Origin: DATAZK01 sp963731205
Lineage (GTDB): Bacteria; Actinomycetota; Actinomycetes; Frankiales; Frankiaceae
Assembly (NCBI GenBank): GCA_963731205.1
Contig: CAVSUJ010000002.1
Span: forward strand, 682,001 to 746,000
Reading direction: 5' to 3'
Length of the DNA stretch: 64,000 nucleotides
Shown here: one piece after another, positions 35,902 through 46,244 of the stretch
Numbering within the stretch: the stretch's first letter is position 1
Layout of the letters: every line of letters begins with the position of its first letter
Notes under the pieces: generated by a model
The model's database searches: none
What the model saw: only the letters and a program-made list of their open reading frames with translations
Told to the model about the DNA's origin: nothing
Position numbers and translations under genes: made by a program

Positions 35902-37290
35902 CTAGTGGTGGAAGGCCGACGGGCCCGAGATCGTCGTGTGGTCGGCAGACTGCAGCTCATCCACTGAGTGCTTCAAGTCGTTCAGGAAATCGTCGGACAG
36001 ATCCTGCGAGAAGCCGTTGCGCACCACCACCCGCAGCACCGCGAGATCCTGCCGGTTCTCCGGAAACGTGTACGCCGGCACCTGCCACCCGCGTTCACGC
36101 AGCAGCCGCGAGACGCCGAAGACGTCATAACCCTTCACGTCGGGCTTCGTGGTGAAGGCGAAGACCGGCAGCTGATGCCCGCGGGAGATCAGGTTGAACG
36201 GGCCGAGGTCTTCGATCGCCGAGGACAGGTGAGTCGCGACGTTGCGGCTCGCCTGCTGCACCGCCCGGAAGCCGGCGCGTCCGAGCCGGAAGAACGTGTA
36301 GTACTGCGCGACCACCTCAGCGCCCGGACGCGAGAAGTTCAGCGCGAAGGTCGGCATGTTGCCGCCGAGGTAGTTCACGTTGAACACCAGCTCCGACGGC
36401 AGGTGCTCCTTGTCGCGCCACAGCACCCAGCCGACGCCCGGATAGACCAGCCCGTACTTGTGCCCGGAGGTATTGATCGACGACACCCGCGGCAGCCGGA
36501 AATCCCATTCCAGGTGGGGGTCGAGGAACGGCGCGATCATCCCGCCGGACGCGCCGTCGACGTGCACCGGAACGTTCGGCCCGCCGCGCTCGGCCAGCGC
36601 ATCGAGCGCGTCGCAGATCTCGTCGACCGGCTCGTACGACCCGTCGAACGTCGACCCCAGGATCGCCACGACGCCAATGGAATTCTCATCGACGGCCGCC
36701 GCAGCCGTCGCCGCGTCGAGGTGGAAACGGTCACCCTCCATCGGCACGATCCGCGGCTCGACGTCCCAGTAGCGGCAGAACTTCTCCCAGCAGACCTGCA
36801 CATTCGCACCCATGACCAGGTTGGGCTTGCGCGACGGGTCATTGCCGGTACGCGCCGCCCACCGCCGCTTCAGCGCCATCCCGGCGAGCATGCAGGCCTC
36901 GCTCGATCCGGTGGTCGAGCAACCGGTCGCATCCCCCGGCGGGGCGTGCCAGAGGTCGGCGAGGATGGAGACGCAGCGCTGCTCGAGCTCGGCCGTCTTT
37001 GGATACTCGTCCTTGTCGATCATGTTCTTGTCGACACACTCGGCCATCAGCTTGTCGGCCTGCGGCTCCATCCAGGTCGTGACGAAGGTCGCCAGATTCA
37101 GCCGAGCACTGCCGTCGAGCAGCAGCTCGTCATGCACCAGCTGATACGCGACATCGGCGGGCACCGGATCCTCCGACAGCCGCACCCGCGGCGGGCTGAC
37201 TTCGGCCGCCAGCGCGGGATTGGCCAGCCCCATGAACGGGTTGGCATCGGAGCCGCGCGAATCTTGAGGTGAACCGGTGTGCAGGGCCAT
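35902..37290 (-). CDS. gadB: Glutamate decarboxylase
   Basis: 462-aa PLP enzyme converting L-glutamate to GABA and CO2, consuming a proton. Family landmarks are TTGSSEACMLAGMALKRRW, VHVDGASGGMIAPFLDP (PLP-pyridine Asp) and SSINTSGHKYGLVYPGVGW (PLP Lys). The N-terminus has the Gad-type RLSEDPVPADVAYQLVHDEL block, and the C-terminus ends in HH like acid-responsive Gad proteins. No GABA antiporter is beside it. Acid resistance or a GABA shunt are possible roles. Confidence 0.95.
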   Translation of the reverse strand: MALHTGSPQDSRGSDANPFMGLANPALAAEVSPPRVRLSEDPVPADVAYQLVHDELLLDGSARLNLATFVTTWMEPQADKLMAECVDKNMIDKDEYPKTAELEQRCVSILADLWHAPPGDATGCSTTGSSEACMLAGMALKRRWAARTGNDPSRKPNLVMGANVQVCWEKFCRYWDVEPRIVPMEGDRFHLDAATAAAAVDENSIGVVAILGSTFDGSYEPVDEICDALDALAERGGPNVPVHVDGASGGMIAPFLDPHLEWDFRLPRVSSINTSGHKYGLVYPGVGWVLWRDKEHLPSELVFNVNYLGGNMPTFALNFSRPGAEVVAQYYTFFRLGRAGFRAVQQASRNVATHLSSAIEDLGPFNLISRGHQLPVFAFTTKPDVKGYDVFGVSRLLRERGWQVPAYTFPENRQDLAVLRVVVRNGFSQDLSDDFLNDLKHSVDELQSADHTTISGPSAFHH

Positions 37291-37308
37291 GCGGTGATGA
37301 TGGACCCC

Positions 37309-37782
37309 CTACTTACGCGTGCGCCGCCGATACCCCTGCTTGGCATCCCACGACTCGATGACCAGGTGGTCAGGCGGATCTCCGCCCAGATAGGTCACCG
37401 CCGCCTCGGTGATGTCGAGCCGGAAGAAGCCGGCCCCGTCGACGTCGTGCTCGGCCCAGTCATCCGGGGTCGGGATCGCCACCAGCACCCCCGAAACCTT
37501 GGCCTCACCAGGCCACTCGGTGGACGGCTCCGGCGGCGGCTCCAGCGTCGGGCTGTGGATCGCCACCCGCGGATCACGCCGCACGTCAGCGAGCTTGCGC
37601 GACCCGCCCATCATCCCGAGCCGCAGCTCGCCGTCAGCGAATGTGCACTCCGTCGCGCTGATCCGCGGCGAACCATCGGCCCGCAGGCTCGCCAGCGTCT
37701 TGTTGGTGCCTGCCTCGAACCGCCCCTTGACCCTGGCCGCGAACTCCGGCGCCGCGGCTTCAATTGATTTCCAACTCGCCAT
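37309..37782 (-). CDS. PPOX-class flavin/F420-dependent oxidoreductase family protein
   Basis: 157-aa split beta-barrel protein of the pyridoxamine-phosphate-oxidase-like superfamily. GTNKTLASLRADGSPRISAT and GMMGGSRKLADVRRDPRVAIH are typical of the actinobacterial cofactor-binding core. The ATG at 37782 is used because upstream in-frame residues run into the divergent promoter region. It lies downstream of the Nat-type ABC divergence and 18 bases before gadB. It could act on a small molecule with FMN or F420; the substrate is unknown. Confidence 0.82.
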   Translation of the reverse strand: MASWKSIEAAAPEFAARVKGRFEAGTNKTLASLRADGSPRISATECTFADGELRLGMMGGSRKLADVRRDPRVAIHSPTLEPPPEPSTEWPGEAKVSGVLVAIPTPDDWAEHDVDGAGFFRLDITEAAVTYLGGDPPDHLVIESWDAKQGYRRRTRK

Positions 37783-37824
37783 GGAATCGGTGTAACAGGA
37801 GGTACCGACAGAACGCGAGGCAGC

Positions 37825-38751
37825 ATGGGCATGGTGGCAGACGGCGCGCTGGAGATCGATCATCTGGTGAAGCGCTACGGCAAGCTGGTGGCGCTCTCGG
37901 ACATGACGTTCGGCGTCGGACGCGGGGAGCTCTTCGGCTTCGTCGGCAGCAACGGCGCGGGCAAGACCACCACGATGCGGATCGTCATGGGCGTCCTTGC
38001 GGCCGATTCCGGCGAGGTCCGCTGGGGCGGGGCGCCGCTGACTCTCCGGCGCCGCCGCCAGATCGGCTACATGCCGGAGGAGCGCGGGCTCTACCCGAAA
38101 ATGAGGGTGGGTGAGCAGCTCACGTATCTGGCCCGATTACGCGGCATGTCGGCGCCCGCGGCCAGGCGTGCCGCCGAGAGCTGGACCGAGCGGCTCGGAG
38201 TCGCGGCCAGACGCGACGACGAGGTCCAGAAGCTCAGCCTGGGCAACCAGCAGCGCGTCCAACTCGCCGCCGCACTCCTGCACGACCCCGAGCTGCTCGT
38301 CCTCGACGAACCCTTCTCCGGCCTCGATCCCGTCGCCGTCGACGTGATGAGCGAGGTGCTGCGTGAGCGCTGCGACGCCGGCGTCCCGGTCATCTTCTCC
38401 AGCCATCAGCTCGAGCTGGTCGAGCGGATCTGTGATCGCGTCGGCATCGTGCGCGGCGGCCGCATGGTCGCCTGCGGCTCGGTCGACGAGCTCCGCAAGG
38501 GCAGTCCTGAATCTCTGGTGATCGACGCACCGGACGCGCCGGACGGCTGGGCACAGGAGCTCGCCGGCGTCACCGTGCTCAGCCACCACGGCACGCGCGT
38601 CGCCCTGCGATTGGCTGACGGCGTCGACGATCAGCGCATCCTGCAGGCAGCCCTCGCGACCGGTCCGGTACGCGAATTCGCCCGCCAGCTCCCGACGCTC
38701 ACCGAGCTCTTTCGCGACGTGGTCCATCAAGGCGAGGCCGACGCGGCATGA
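37825..38751 (+). CDS. ABC transporter ATP-binding protein, NatA-like
   Basis: 308-aa ATPase. Walker A is GSNGAGKTT, the signature is LSLGNQQRVQLAAALLHDP and Walker B is LLVLDEPFSGLDPVAVD. A C-terminal extension after residue 215 fits the NatA/CcmA subfamily. The stop overlaps the permease start (ATGA). With the next gene it forms an exporter similar to the NatAB sodium or peptide exporters; the substrate is not determined. Confidence 0.92.
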   Translation: MGMVADGALEIDHLVKRYGKLVALSDMTFGVGRGELFGFVGSNGAGKTTTMRIVMGVLAADSGEVRWGGAPLTLRRRRQIGYMPEERGLYPKMRVGEQLTYLARLRGMSAPAARRAAESWTERLGVAARRDDEVQKLSLGNQQRVQLAAALLHDPELLVLDEPFSGLDPVAVDVMSEVLRERCDAGVPVIFSSHQLELVERICDRVGIVRGGRMVACGSVDELRKGSPESLVIDAPDAPDGWAQELAGVTVLSHHGTRVALRLADGVDDQRILQAALATGPVREFARQLPTLTELFRDVVHQGEADAA

Positions 38752-39965
38752 GCGCCCCCACCACCGAACCCGGCGCCGACCTCGACGCGCGCCAGGCCGT
38801 CTCCCTCGTCGCGACGCGCGAGATCATGACCCGCGGCCGGTCCAAGGTCTTTCGCATCACGACGATCATCCTTCTCGTCGGCATCGTCGCGACGGTCGCG
38901 ATCACCAAGGCGGCGGGCGGCCACAAGTCCGTCGCCCGCGTCGGCTTTCTCCCGGCGCAGCAAGCGATCGAGGCCCCCTTCCGCTCCGTCGCCCAGGCCG
39001 TCGGTCAGGACGTGGACACGTACACCGTCAACACCCAGGCCGACGGTGAGAGCCGGCTGCGTGCCGGCAAGCTCGCCGCCGTCGTGACCGGTTCGACGTC
39101 GGGTATCCAGGTCGAGGTCAAGAAGGACCTCAGCGATTCGCTGCGCAACGCGTTCACCGTGCTCGCGCGTTCCACCGCGCTCAACGGGAGGCTGCAGCAG
39201 CTCGGTGTCGATCCCACGAAGGTCAACAGCGCGGTAGCCGCGGCGGGGGTCGATGTCCACTCGCTCATCCAGCCGGACCCGCACCGCAGCCAGCGGCTCG
39301 CGGTGGGCGTGATCGCCGGGATCCTGGTCTATGTCGCGCTGATGCTCTACGGGCAGATGGTCGCGCAGGGGGTCGTCGAGGAGAAGACCAGCCGCATCGT
39401 CGAGCTGCTGTTGACCGCCATACGCCCGTGGCAGCTCTTGCTCGGAAAGGTTCTGGGTATTGGGGTTCTGGGCCTCGGACAGCTGCTGCTCGTCGCGGTG
39501 GCGGGGGTGATCACGGGCGTCCAGACGCATGCCCTGACGCTGCCTGGTTCGGTGGCCGCGAGCGCCCTTGCCGGCGCGATCGTCTGGTTCCTACTCGGCT
39601 ACCTCGCGTATGCGCTGATGTTCGCCGCCGTGGGGGCGCTGGTGTCGCGTCAGGAAGACGTCGGCGGCGCGGTAGCACCCTTGACGGTGTTCATCATCGT
39701 GCCGTATGTGCTGGGCATCTCGATCCTGCCGAGCAACCCCGGAAGCCTTTTGCTGGCAGTGCTTTCCTTCATCCCGCTTTTCAGCCCGACGCTCATGCCG
39801 ATGCGCATCGCTGCCGGGGTGCCGATCTGGGAGACCGCCGTTTCCGTCGCTGTGATGATCGCCTTCATCGCCGCGCTGGTGTGGCTGGCCGGCCGGATCT
39901 ACGGCAACGCGGTGACGCGCACCGGCGCCCGGGTCAAGCTCGCCGATGCGCTGAAACCCATCTGA
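38748..39965 (+). CDS. ABC-2 type permease, NatB-like
   Basis: 405-aa membrane protein. The first transmembrane helix (about residues 37-55) is followed by an external domain of about 140 residues. A cluster of five to six helices starts at VGVIAGILVYVALMLYGQMV, with the conserved EEKTSRIVELLLTAIRPWQLLLGK cytoplasmic loop of NatB/DUF3526-type permeases. Coupled to the ATPase gene at 37825. Confidence 0.9.
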   Translation: MSAPTTEPGADLDARQAVSLVATREIMTRGRSKVFRITTIILLVGIVATVAITKAAGGHKSVARVGFLPAQQAIEAPFRSVAQAVGQDVDTYTVNTQADGESRLRAGKLAAVVTGSTSGIQVEVKKDLSDSLRNAFTVLARSTALNGRLQQLGVDPTKVNSAVAAAGVDVHSLIQPDPHRSQRLAVGVIAGILVYVALMLYGQMVAQGVVEEKTSRIVELLLTAIRPWQLLLGKVLGIGVLGLGQLLLVAVAGVITGVQTHALTLPGSVAASALAGAIVWFLLGYLAYALMFAAVGALVSRQEDVGGAVAPLTVFIIVPYVLGISILPSNPGSLLLAVLSFIPLFSPTLMPMRIAAGVPIWETAVSVAVMIAFIAALVWLAGRIYGNAVTRTGARVKLADALKPI

Positions 39966-39976
39966 GACGCCGCGGA

Positions 39977-40945
39977 TCAGCCAATCGTGGCGGTCGCGTG
40001 AGTCGTGGCAACGCCCGCAATCGCCCAGTCCGCCGTCAGCGTTCCGCCTTTCTTCCACGGGTTTCGCGGGTCCTCAGGTTGGGTCACGAGACTCGGCAAG
40101 GCAACGGTGACCGAGCCTTTCGCAGGCACGACGACAGCGCTGCGGCACAGGTCTCCGCCGACGGCACCGTCCTGTCCGAAGTTGCCGCCGTAACCCTGGG
40201 TCGGCACCAGCGGCATCGTCACGGCGGCGGTCACGGTCGGACACGGTGCCGCGAGCGACACGGCCACGTCCGCGGAGTTGGTCAGCACCACCGACGCAGG
40301 AATCGCGCCAGGCCGAACCACCTTGGGCAGGATCAGCCGAGCCCGCAGCGAACTCCAGGCGCGCGGAGCCGGCTCCACCGGTGCGTTGGGATAGTCGACC
40401 GAACCCGCAATCAGCCTGCTGGTGCTCACCTTTCGGCACGTCGGCGATGCGCCGCTCAGCGGGATCCGGATGACTGCGGGCAACGCCGGGAGCTCCACAA
40501 AGCGCGCAGGCTGTCCGCAGTAGGAACCCGTCCACGCGAACCCGACCCGCACGGTGCCGGCATCCTCAGCCAGATCCGGACGCAGCGACTCCGCCGGGTT
40601 GGTCAGGTCGGCGGCACCTGCCGGGATGGGCAGCACCCTGCCGTCGGCGGCGAGCAGCCGGAGGCGGGTCACGTCGACAGTCAGGCTGCAGTGCGTTCCG
40701 GCGATGTCGATGACTCCGAGAACGCCGTCGACAGCAGGCCCGAGACGAGCGGAGAGCGTCAGGTCCTGCGGTGTGCATGCCCGCTGCCGCTGGCCAGGGC
40801 CCGGACCCGCCGGTGGATCGATCACCGGCGCTGCGGCAGCGAAAGTGCGGTCCGGCGCCGGCTGCGGTGCGAGCCCGGACGGCGAGGACGTCGCGCATCC
40901 CGCGACACCAGCAAGCACCAACGCGCCGAGCGCCACCAGTCTCAT
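39977..40945 (-). CDS. DUF4232-like secreted lipoprotein
   Basis: 322-aa exported protein with lipobox VAGC (Cys17). Two similar beta-sandwich halves each contain paired Cys (for example CTPQDLTLSA with GTHCSLTVDV, and CPTVTAAV with GDLCRSAVVV). This resembles DUF4232-type actinobacterial surface lipoproteins of unknown function. The gene is convergent with the NatB-like gene, 11 bases apart. Confidence 0.75.
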   Translation of the reverse strand: MRLVALGALVLAGVAGCATSSPSGLAPQPAPDRTFAAAAPVIDPPAGPGPGQRQRACTPQDLTLSARLGPAVDGVLGVIDIAGTHCSLTVDVTRLRLLAADGRVLPIPAGAADLTNPAESLRPDLAEDAGTVRVGFAWTGSYCGQPARFVELPALPAVIRIPLSGASPTCRKVSTSRLIAGSVDYPNAPVEPAPRAWSSLRARLILPKVVRPGAIPASVVLTNSADVAVSLAAPCPTVTAAVTMPLVPTQGYGGNFGQDGAVGGDLCRSAVVVPAKGSVTVALPSLVTQPEDPRNPWKKGGTLTADWAIAGVATTHATATIG

Positions 40946-40985
40946 GCCGGTTCAGACGCACCGGACGCCCGGTTGGTTGCGTTGA

Positions 40986-41183
40986 TCAGTCGCGTCCGGC
41001 GTTGGCCATGATCGCCGCGGCCGGCGGCATCACCATGGCGACCACGCTCATGATGACCGCAGCCGTCGTCGAGAAGAACTGCACGATCGTCCACGCCGCG
41101 ATGATCAGGGTCAGGCACGGCACCATGATGGCGAAGTAGACCCGCCTCCGGTGCCGCACGCTGGCCGGATCCTCGGGCGTCAT
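40986..41183 (-). CDS. Small DUF3099-like membrane protein
   Basis: 65-aa protein with a basic N-terminus (RHRRRVYFAIMVPCL) and two predicted transmembrane helices separated by a very short turn, ending NAGRD. The arrangement matches the DUF3099 family, small inner-membrane proteins of unknown function in actinobacteria. It overlaps the SDR gene stop (ATGA). Confidence 0.8.
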   Translation of the reverse strand: MTPEDPASVRHRRRVYFAIMVPCLTLIIAAWTIVQFFSTTAAVIMSVVAMVMPPAAAIMANAGRD

Positions 41184-42052
41184 TCCTTGCTGACCTCACC
41201 CGAGGTGCCGAAGTCACTGAAGTCAGAACCGGTGGCCCCGGTGGCCTCCATCGCGTACATCTCGGCGGTCGCCTCGCTCATCATCGTGCTCAGCGAGACC
41301 CGCGAGCGCGGCCAGAGATACGACGCCACCTGACGATTGCCCTCACCGGGAACGCACGTCGGGCCGAACCCCAGCGAGTTCAGCGCCTCCACGGCAACGA
41401 ACGACGGCTCCGCGAGGTCTGAACGATCGCCGAACGTTTCCAGTGAACGCCGCATCGCCGGGGTGTCGGTGGCGCCGGCGATCACGGAGATCACGTCGAT
41501 CCCGTCCCCCTGCATCTCCTGCCACAGCGCCTCGGCAAAGATGATGTCGAACGCCTTCGTAGCCGCATAGGTCGCGATGTACGCGCTGCCCGCGAGTGCC
41601 GCCATGGAAGACATGAACACCATGCCGCCCCGCCCGCGTTCCCGCATCGGCTGACCGAGCAGATGGGCAAGCGTTGCCGGGCCGTGGCAGTTGAGGTCGA
41701 TGAGCGCATGGGTGTCCGAAAGCGGCCGGTCGAGGAACTTCGCCGCCCCGTGGACCGCGCCCGCGTTGTAGACCAGCAGCCCGATCTCCAGCCCTGCCAA
41801 GCCGAGTGACACGATCCCGCCGAGCTCTGATGCGGTGAGGTCGGCGACCACGATCTGCGTCGAGACGCCGTGCTCACGTTCGACATCAGCCGCAACGCTC
41901 GCCAGGAGTTCGCCGCGCCGGGCGAGCAGCACCACGTTCAGCCCACGCCGGCCGAGCTCGTGCGCGAACGCCTCACCCAGCCCGTCCGATGCGCCCGCGA
42001 CGAGCGCCCAGGGCCCGTACTTCGCTGCGAACGAGGCGTCGTCACCGGGCAT
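41180..42052 (-). CDS. Short-chain dehydrogenase/reductase
   Basis: 290-aa NAD(P)-dependent oxidoreductase. The cofactor motif is GASDGLGEAFAHELGRRG, with VYNAGAVHG for the NAG motif, FMSSMAAL for the catalytic Ser, and YIATYAATKAF for Tyr-x3-Lys. An Arg-rich strand after beta-2 (LLARRGE) suggests NADP preference. Start 42052 is chosen over an upstream codon that lies deeper in the amidohydrolase gene. It is part of the operon from the 121-aa membrane gene down to 40986. Confidence 0.9.
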   Translation of the reverse strand: MPGDDASFAAKYGPWALVAGASDGLGEAFAHELGRRGLNVVLLARRGELLASVAADVEREHGVSTQIVVADLTASELGGIVSLGLAGLEIGLLVYNAGAVHGAAKFLDRPLSDTHALIDLNCHGPATLAHLLGQPMRERGRGGMVFMSSMAALAGSAYIATYAATKAFDIIFAEALWQEMQGDGIDVISVIAGATDTPAMRRSLETFGDRSDLAEPSFVAVEALNSLGFGPTCVPGEGNRQVASYLWPRSRVSLSTMMSEATAEMYAMEATGATGSDFSDFGTSGEVSKE

Positions 42053-42887
42053 GGGCGTTATCCAATCCGAGGATCCGCTCGGCCGTACCGGCCAGAACAT
42101 CCTGCAAAACCTCGGGTTTCAAGCCTGATTCGAGCCAGTGCGCGAGGACCGTGCTGCGGTGATAGCCCAGCGGGTAGGAGTACAGATCGGTCCCGAAGAT
42201 GACCCGCTCGTGACCGAAGCGTTCCATGAGGCGAAGCGCCGGATCGATGTGATACGCGAGGCTGGAGTCGAACACCAGGTTGGGCGCCAGCTCCGCGACG
42301 AGCATCGCGTGGCTCGATTGCTCGTGCGAGGAGAAGGTGTCCAGCACGACCATCGTGAGGTCGGGGAATGCCCGTGCCACCCGGTGAATTCGCCAGAGCG
42401 ACTCCTCCGGCGATTCGGCGACCGAGTGCAGGAACGGCACCAGCCCGAGCTGGCCCATGAGTTCGATCTGCGCCAGCACGAGCGGGCTGTCGGTCGTCAC
42501 GCCTTGGAAGCGGGTGTGGAAGCTGACGCCGACCAGACCCAATTCTTCCTTGATACGGCGCAGTTCCTCATCCCCCGCCCGGCCGTAGAGCGGTTCGACG
42601 ATGCCCAGCGCGGCGGGGAAGCGCGCGGGCATGCTGTCGCGGTAGGACGCGATCCCGTCGTTGATCCGGCGGGTGTCGGCAAGGCCTGCCGGCCGCAGGT
42701 AGCTGTGGCCGGGGATGAGCAAGCCGCAGTCGATCCCGTCGCGGTCCATCGTCTCGAGCCTGACCTGCATGTCGTGCCCGAGCCCGGGCGGCGCCGATGC
42801 TCCCTCGGCGCCGGGCATGGCCAGCGCCTGCACCGGATCGCCGACATGATGGTGCACGTCGAGAACGCGGAAACCGCCTGCCGTCAT
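42042..42887 (-). CDS. Amidohydrolase-2 family protein
   Basis: 281-aa TIM-barrel hydrolase or decarboxylase. The VLDVHHHVGDP motif supplies the N-terminal metal His pair, SFHTRFQGV the strand-5 region and FGTDLYSYPLGYHR the late metal-binding Asp. Relatives act on lactones or aromatic carboxylates. Next to an LLM flavin enzyme, an SDR and an NTF2-like protein, it looks like part of a small degradation pathway. Confidence 0.87.
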   Translation of the reverse strand: MTAGGFRVLDVHHHVGDPVQALAMPGAEGASAPPGLGHDMQVRLETMDRDGIDCGLLIPGHSYLRPAGLADTRRINDGIASYRDSMPARFPAALGIVEPLYGRAGDEELRRIKEELGLVGVSFHTRFQGVTTDSPLVLAQIELMGQLGLVPFLHSVAESPEESLWRIHRVARAFPDLTMVVLDTFSSHEQSSHAMLVAELAPNLVFDSSLAYHIDPALRLMERFGHERVIFGTDLYSYPLGYHRSTVLAHWLESGLKPEVLQDVLAGTAERILGLDNAHAR

Positions 42888-42906
42888 TGATGTTTCTCCT
42901 ACCCGA

Positions 42907-43929
42907 CTACTCGTTGAACTCGGCCAGCACCTTCCGGGCGAAAAGGCGCATGAAGTTCAGCTGGTCCGGCACGAACTGGGCCACGATGATGCCCCGCACC
43001 CCCGCTTCGGCGACCTCGTGCAGCCGCTGCGTGCACTGCTCGATCGGACCGGCGATCGTCGACTGGCGCGCGAGAAAGGCTGTCAGTCCGAGCTCGTCGA
43101 CCAGCGCGGCGTTGTGCGCGGCGGTCTCCGGCGATGCGTGGTGGGAGGAGTCGTAGCGCTGCTTGAGCTCCTGCACCTTCGGGATCAGCTCGTCGGGCAG
43201 CCCTTTGCCCTCCACCGTGAACCGGAAGACGTGGTTGGCCGTCCCCGCCAGCACCGAGCGGATCTGATCGATGCCTTCGGCCTCGGTCGGCGCCGGAACG
43301 ATGTTGGCCATGCACCAGATCTCGAGGTCGTCGAGCGAGCGTCCGGCCGCCTGCGCGCCTTCCGAGATGTGACCGAGGTTTCGCGTCATCGCCTCAGCCG
43401 TCAGGCTGTTGGAAAGCACGACGCCCTGGGCGATCCGGCCGGCGAGGCGCAGCGTGCGCGGCCCCTCTGCGGCCATCCAGATCGGCGTGTGCCGGTGATC
43501 CCACCGCAGCTCCTGCGCCTGCCCCTGGTAGGTAGCGGGACGCCCGTCGCACATCGCCTGCACGCAGGTGACGTACTCCTCGAGTTCGTCGACGGTGGAC
43601 GGCCGCACCCCGATGTTGCGCAGCGCCGAATCGCCGGAGCTGATGCCGTAGACGAAGCGGTCACGGGAGATCTGCTGCAGCGCGGTCGAGGCTGACGCGA
43701 CGACGGCGGGATGGCGGGTCATCGGATTGGAGACGGTGATGGCCAGCCGCGGACGCTTCGTCCGGGTGGCCGCCATCGTCATCGAGACGAACGGATCTGC
43801 CCACAGCGATTGGGAATCACCGGTCGTCAGCAGTTCGAAGCCGCAGTCCTCAGCGACGCGCAACCATTCGCCGTACGCGCTGAAATCACGGACGGTCGTG
43901 CCGGTGCCGAAACGCAAGCGCGGGGTCAT
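42907..43929 (-). CDS. LLM-class F420-dependent oxidoreductase
   Basis: 340-aa luciferase-like TIM-barrel protein. It has RFGTGTTVRDFSAYGEWLRVAE at the N-terminus, MTRHPAVVASASTALQQISRDRFVYGISSGDSALRN for the cofactor phosphate region, and HTPIWMAAEGPRTLRLAG later. These features favour F420 over FMN. It overlaps the NTF2-like gene by four bases. It would oxidise or reduce a small organic substrate. Confidence 0.9.
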   Translation of the reverse strand: MTPRLRFGTGTTVRDFSAYGEWLRVAEDCGFELLTTGDSQSLWADPFVSMTMAATRTKRPRLAITVSNPMTRHPAVVASASTALQQISRDRFVYGISSGDSALRNIGVRPSTVDELEEYVTCVQAMCDGRPATYQGQAQELRWDHRHTPIWMAAEGPRTLRLAGRIAQGVVLSNSLTAEAMTRNLGHISEGAQAAGRSLDDLEIWCMANIVPAPTEAEGIDQIRSVLAGTANHVFRFTVEGKGLPDELIPKVQELKQRYDSSHHASPETAAHNAALVDELGLTAFLARQSTIAGPIEQCTQRLHEVAEAGVRGIIVAQFVPDQLNFMRLFARKVLAEFNE

Positions 43930-44333
43930 GCCGAAGGCCGCTCGGTCTGGAAGTAGTCCGACTGCACCGCAGGATCGGGCTCGAAGAAGGCCCTGATCGA
44001 GGTGACCAGCCCGTCGTCGCGTACTCGCCAGATCTCCAGTGTTTCCACGACCACCGACGTGCCGTGCAGGTTGCCTTCGTTACGCATGACGACCGCCGCC
44101 TCCGAGCCGCACGCGATGATCCGGGTCGGGACGAGATGCCATTCGCGGCCCGGGGTCAGCGAGCGTTCCCAGCTCTCGCGTACCGCCTCCCGGCCGTGCT
44201 TGGGCGGCGCGCCGACCGGGTCTTCGAAGACGACCTCGTCCGCGAAGAGCGCCGACCACGCCTGCTGATCGCGCGCATTCCAGTACTCGCAGTGCCGCTC
44301 GACCGCGCGGCGTGCAAGTGAGGCGTCAGCCAT
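43926..44333 (-). CDS. SnoaL/NTF2-like domain protein
   Basis: 135-aa cone-shaped alpha+beta barrel protein (residues EHCEYWNARDQQAWSALFA-like region through VTSIRAFFEPDPAV). These proteins are isomerases, cyclases or non-enzymatic binding modules. Start 44333 is the ATG after the upstream gene end (8-base overlap). Probably works on the same substrate as the LLM and amidohydrolase proteins. Confidence 0.82.
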   Translation of the reverse strand: MADASLARRAVERHCEYWNARDQQAWSALFADEVVFEDPVGAPPKHGREAVRESWERSLTPGREWHLVPTRIIACGSEAAVVMRNEGNLHGTSVVVETLEIWRVRDDGLVTSIRAFFEPDPAVQSDYFQTERPSA

Positions 44334-44691
44334 GGGCTTTGCCGGCTTCGAGAACGGCGGCCGACCCGAGCCCCAGCTCGACCGCCAGGTACGCCCAGAA
44401 CGCGGCATCGGTACGCGGACGATCGAACTTCAGCGACGCGAGCCGAACGACGCCGGCGCCGAGCCAGGTGAAGCCGATGGCCCGCTTGGCGGCGGCGGAG
44501 CGATCGGTCAGTGCCCACGCCCCCAGCGCGGCGTACGTGCCCCCGAGGCCCGCCCGCACTTCGGTGCGCCCCCGCGACGTGGCGGGGCTGAGCTCGAGAG
44601 CGCCGCCGACATCGTTCGGTGTCAGCACTCCTGCCAGCCCGGACGCGCACATTGCTGCAGCGCTCACCACCGCCCATTGCACGCGCGTCAA
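44326..44691 (-). CDS. DUF4345-like small membrane protein
   Basis: 121-aa protein with four predicted transmembrane helices and a conserved RAGLGGTYAALGAWALTD segment, as seen in DUF4345 proteins. Function unknown. It begins the minus-strand operon ending at 40986, and its end overlaps the NTF2-like start. Confidence 0.75.
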   Translation of the reverse strand: MTRVQWAVVSAAAMCASGLAGVLTPNDVGGALELSPATSRGRTEVRAGLGGTYAALGAWALTDRSAAAKRAIGFTWLGAGVVRLASLKFDRPRTDAAFWAYLAVELGLGSAAVLEAGKAHG

Positions 44692-44819
44692 GCTACGCCG
44701 CTTCGCAGCCGCGCCCGTCGGCAGGTACGGATCAAGACCTCCGAAAAAAGTTTCAGAAAGGTGGCGTGGATCACTATTTGGCGGGGTACTACCGCCGCAG
44801 CCCCGGTCCGGAACGGAGG

Positions 44820-45197
44820 ATGTCGGTGGCTTCAGACGCCGTCCAAGGCCCGGTCGCGGCCGGTCTCGAGGTGACGCGCTCGGCTGCCGCCACCCGCATC
44901 TTCGTCTCCGGATGCTTCGGCAACGACGCTGTCACCAGGCTCGATGACGTCCTCGCCCAGCTCACGCGTGACGGCACCGCTCCCGTCCTGCTGCGCATCA
45001 CCTCGACCGAGGTGGAGTTCGGCGCCGGCGATGCGCTACGCGAAGTGCTCTCCCGGCGGCGGCGCATCGGCCGTAGCCATGTCGCGGTGTGGGCCGACGA
45101 ACCGCTGATCCGGCGCTGGATCCCGCTCGCCCTGTTGCACCGCACCCCTCCCCACGGCGGCGATTGCTGGGACGCCGCCGTACCCGCGCCGACCTGA
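44820..45197 (+). CDS. Hypothetical STAS-like protein
   Basis: 125-aa soluble protein with alternating strands and helices (ATRIFVSGCFGNDAVTRLDD, VLLRITSTEVEFGAGDALRE) that resemble a STAS-type regulatory fold, but similarity is weak. GGAGG abuts the ATG at 44820, so the GTG at 44826 with 6-base spacing may be the real start. A strong hairpin follows. Single gene. Confidence 0.55.
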   Translation: MSVASDAVQGPVAAGLEVTRSAAATRIFVSGCFGNDAVTRLDDVLAQLTRDGTAPVLLRITSTEVEFGAGDALREVLSRRRRIGRSHVAVWADEPLIRRWIPLALLHRTPPHGGDCWDAAVPAPT

Positions 45198-45220
45198 GCG
45201 CCTCGAGCCGACCCCCAGCC

Positions 45221-45257
45221 CCTGCCCCCGTGCCCACCCCAGAGGCACGGGGGCAGG
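45221..45257 (+). terminator. Hairpin terminator
   Basis: A perfect 14-bp GC-rich inverted repeat (45221-45234 with 45244-45257) with a 9-base loop starts 24 bases after the STAS-like gene. It lacks a T tract, common in high-GC actinobacteria. It lies just before the Gfo/Idh gene ribosome site. Confidence 0.65.
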
Positions 45258-45281
45258 TCCCCTCGTGGAAAGGTCACCCGA

Positions 45282-46244
<963 letters not shown>

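Noticed and set aside
42138..42890. Long plus-strand reading over the amidohydrolase gene
   Set aside because: Shadow of a real gene: the minus strand shows clear metal motifs, the plus reading none. Many other long opposite-strand readings in this GC-rich DNA were set aside for the same reason.
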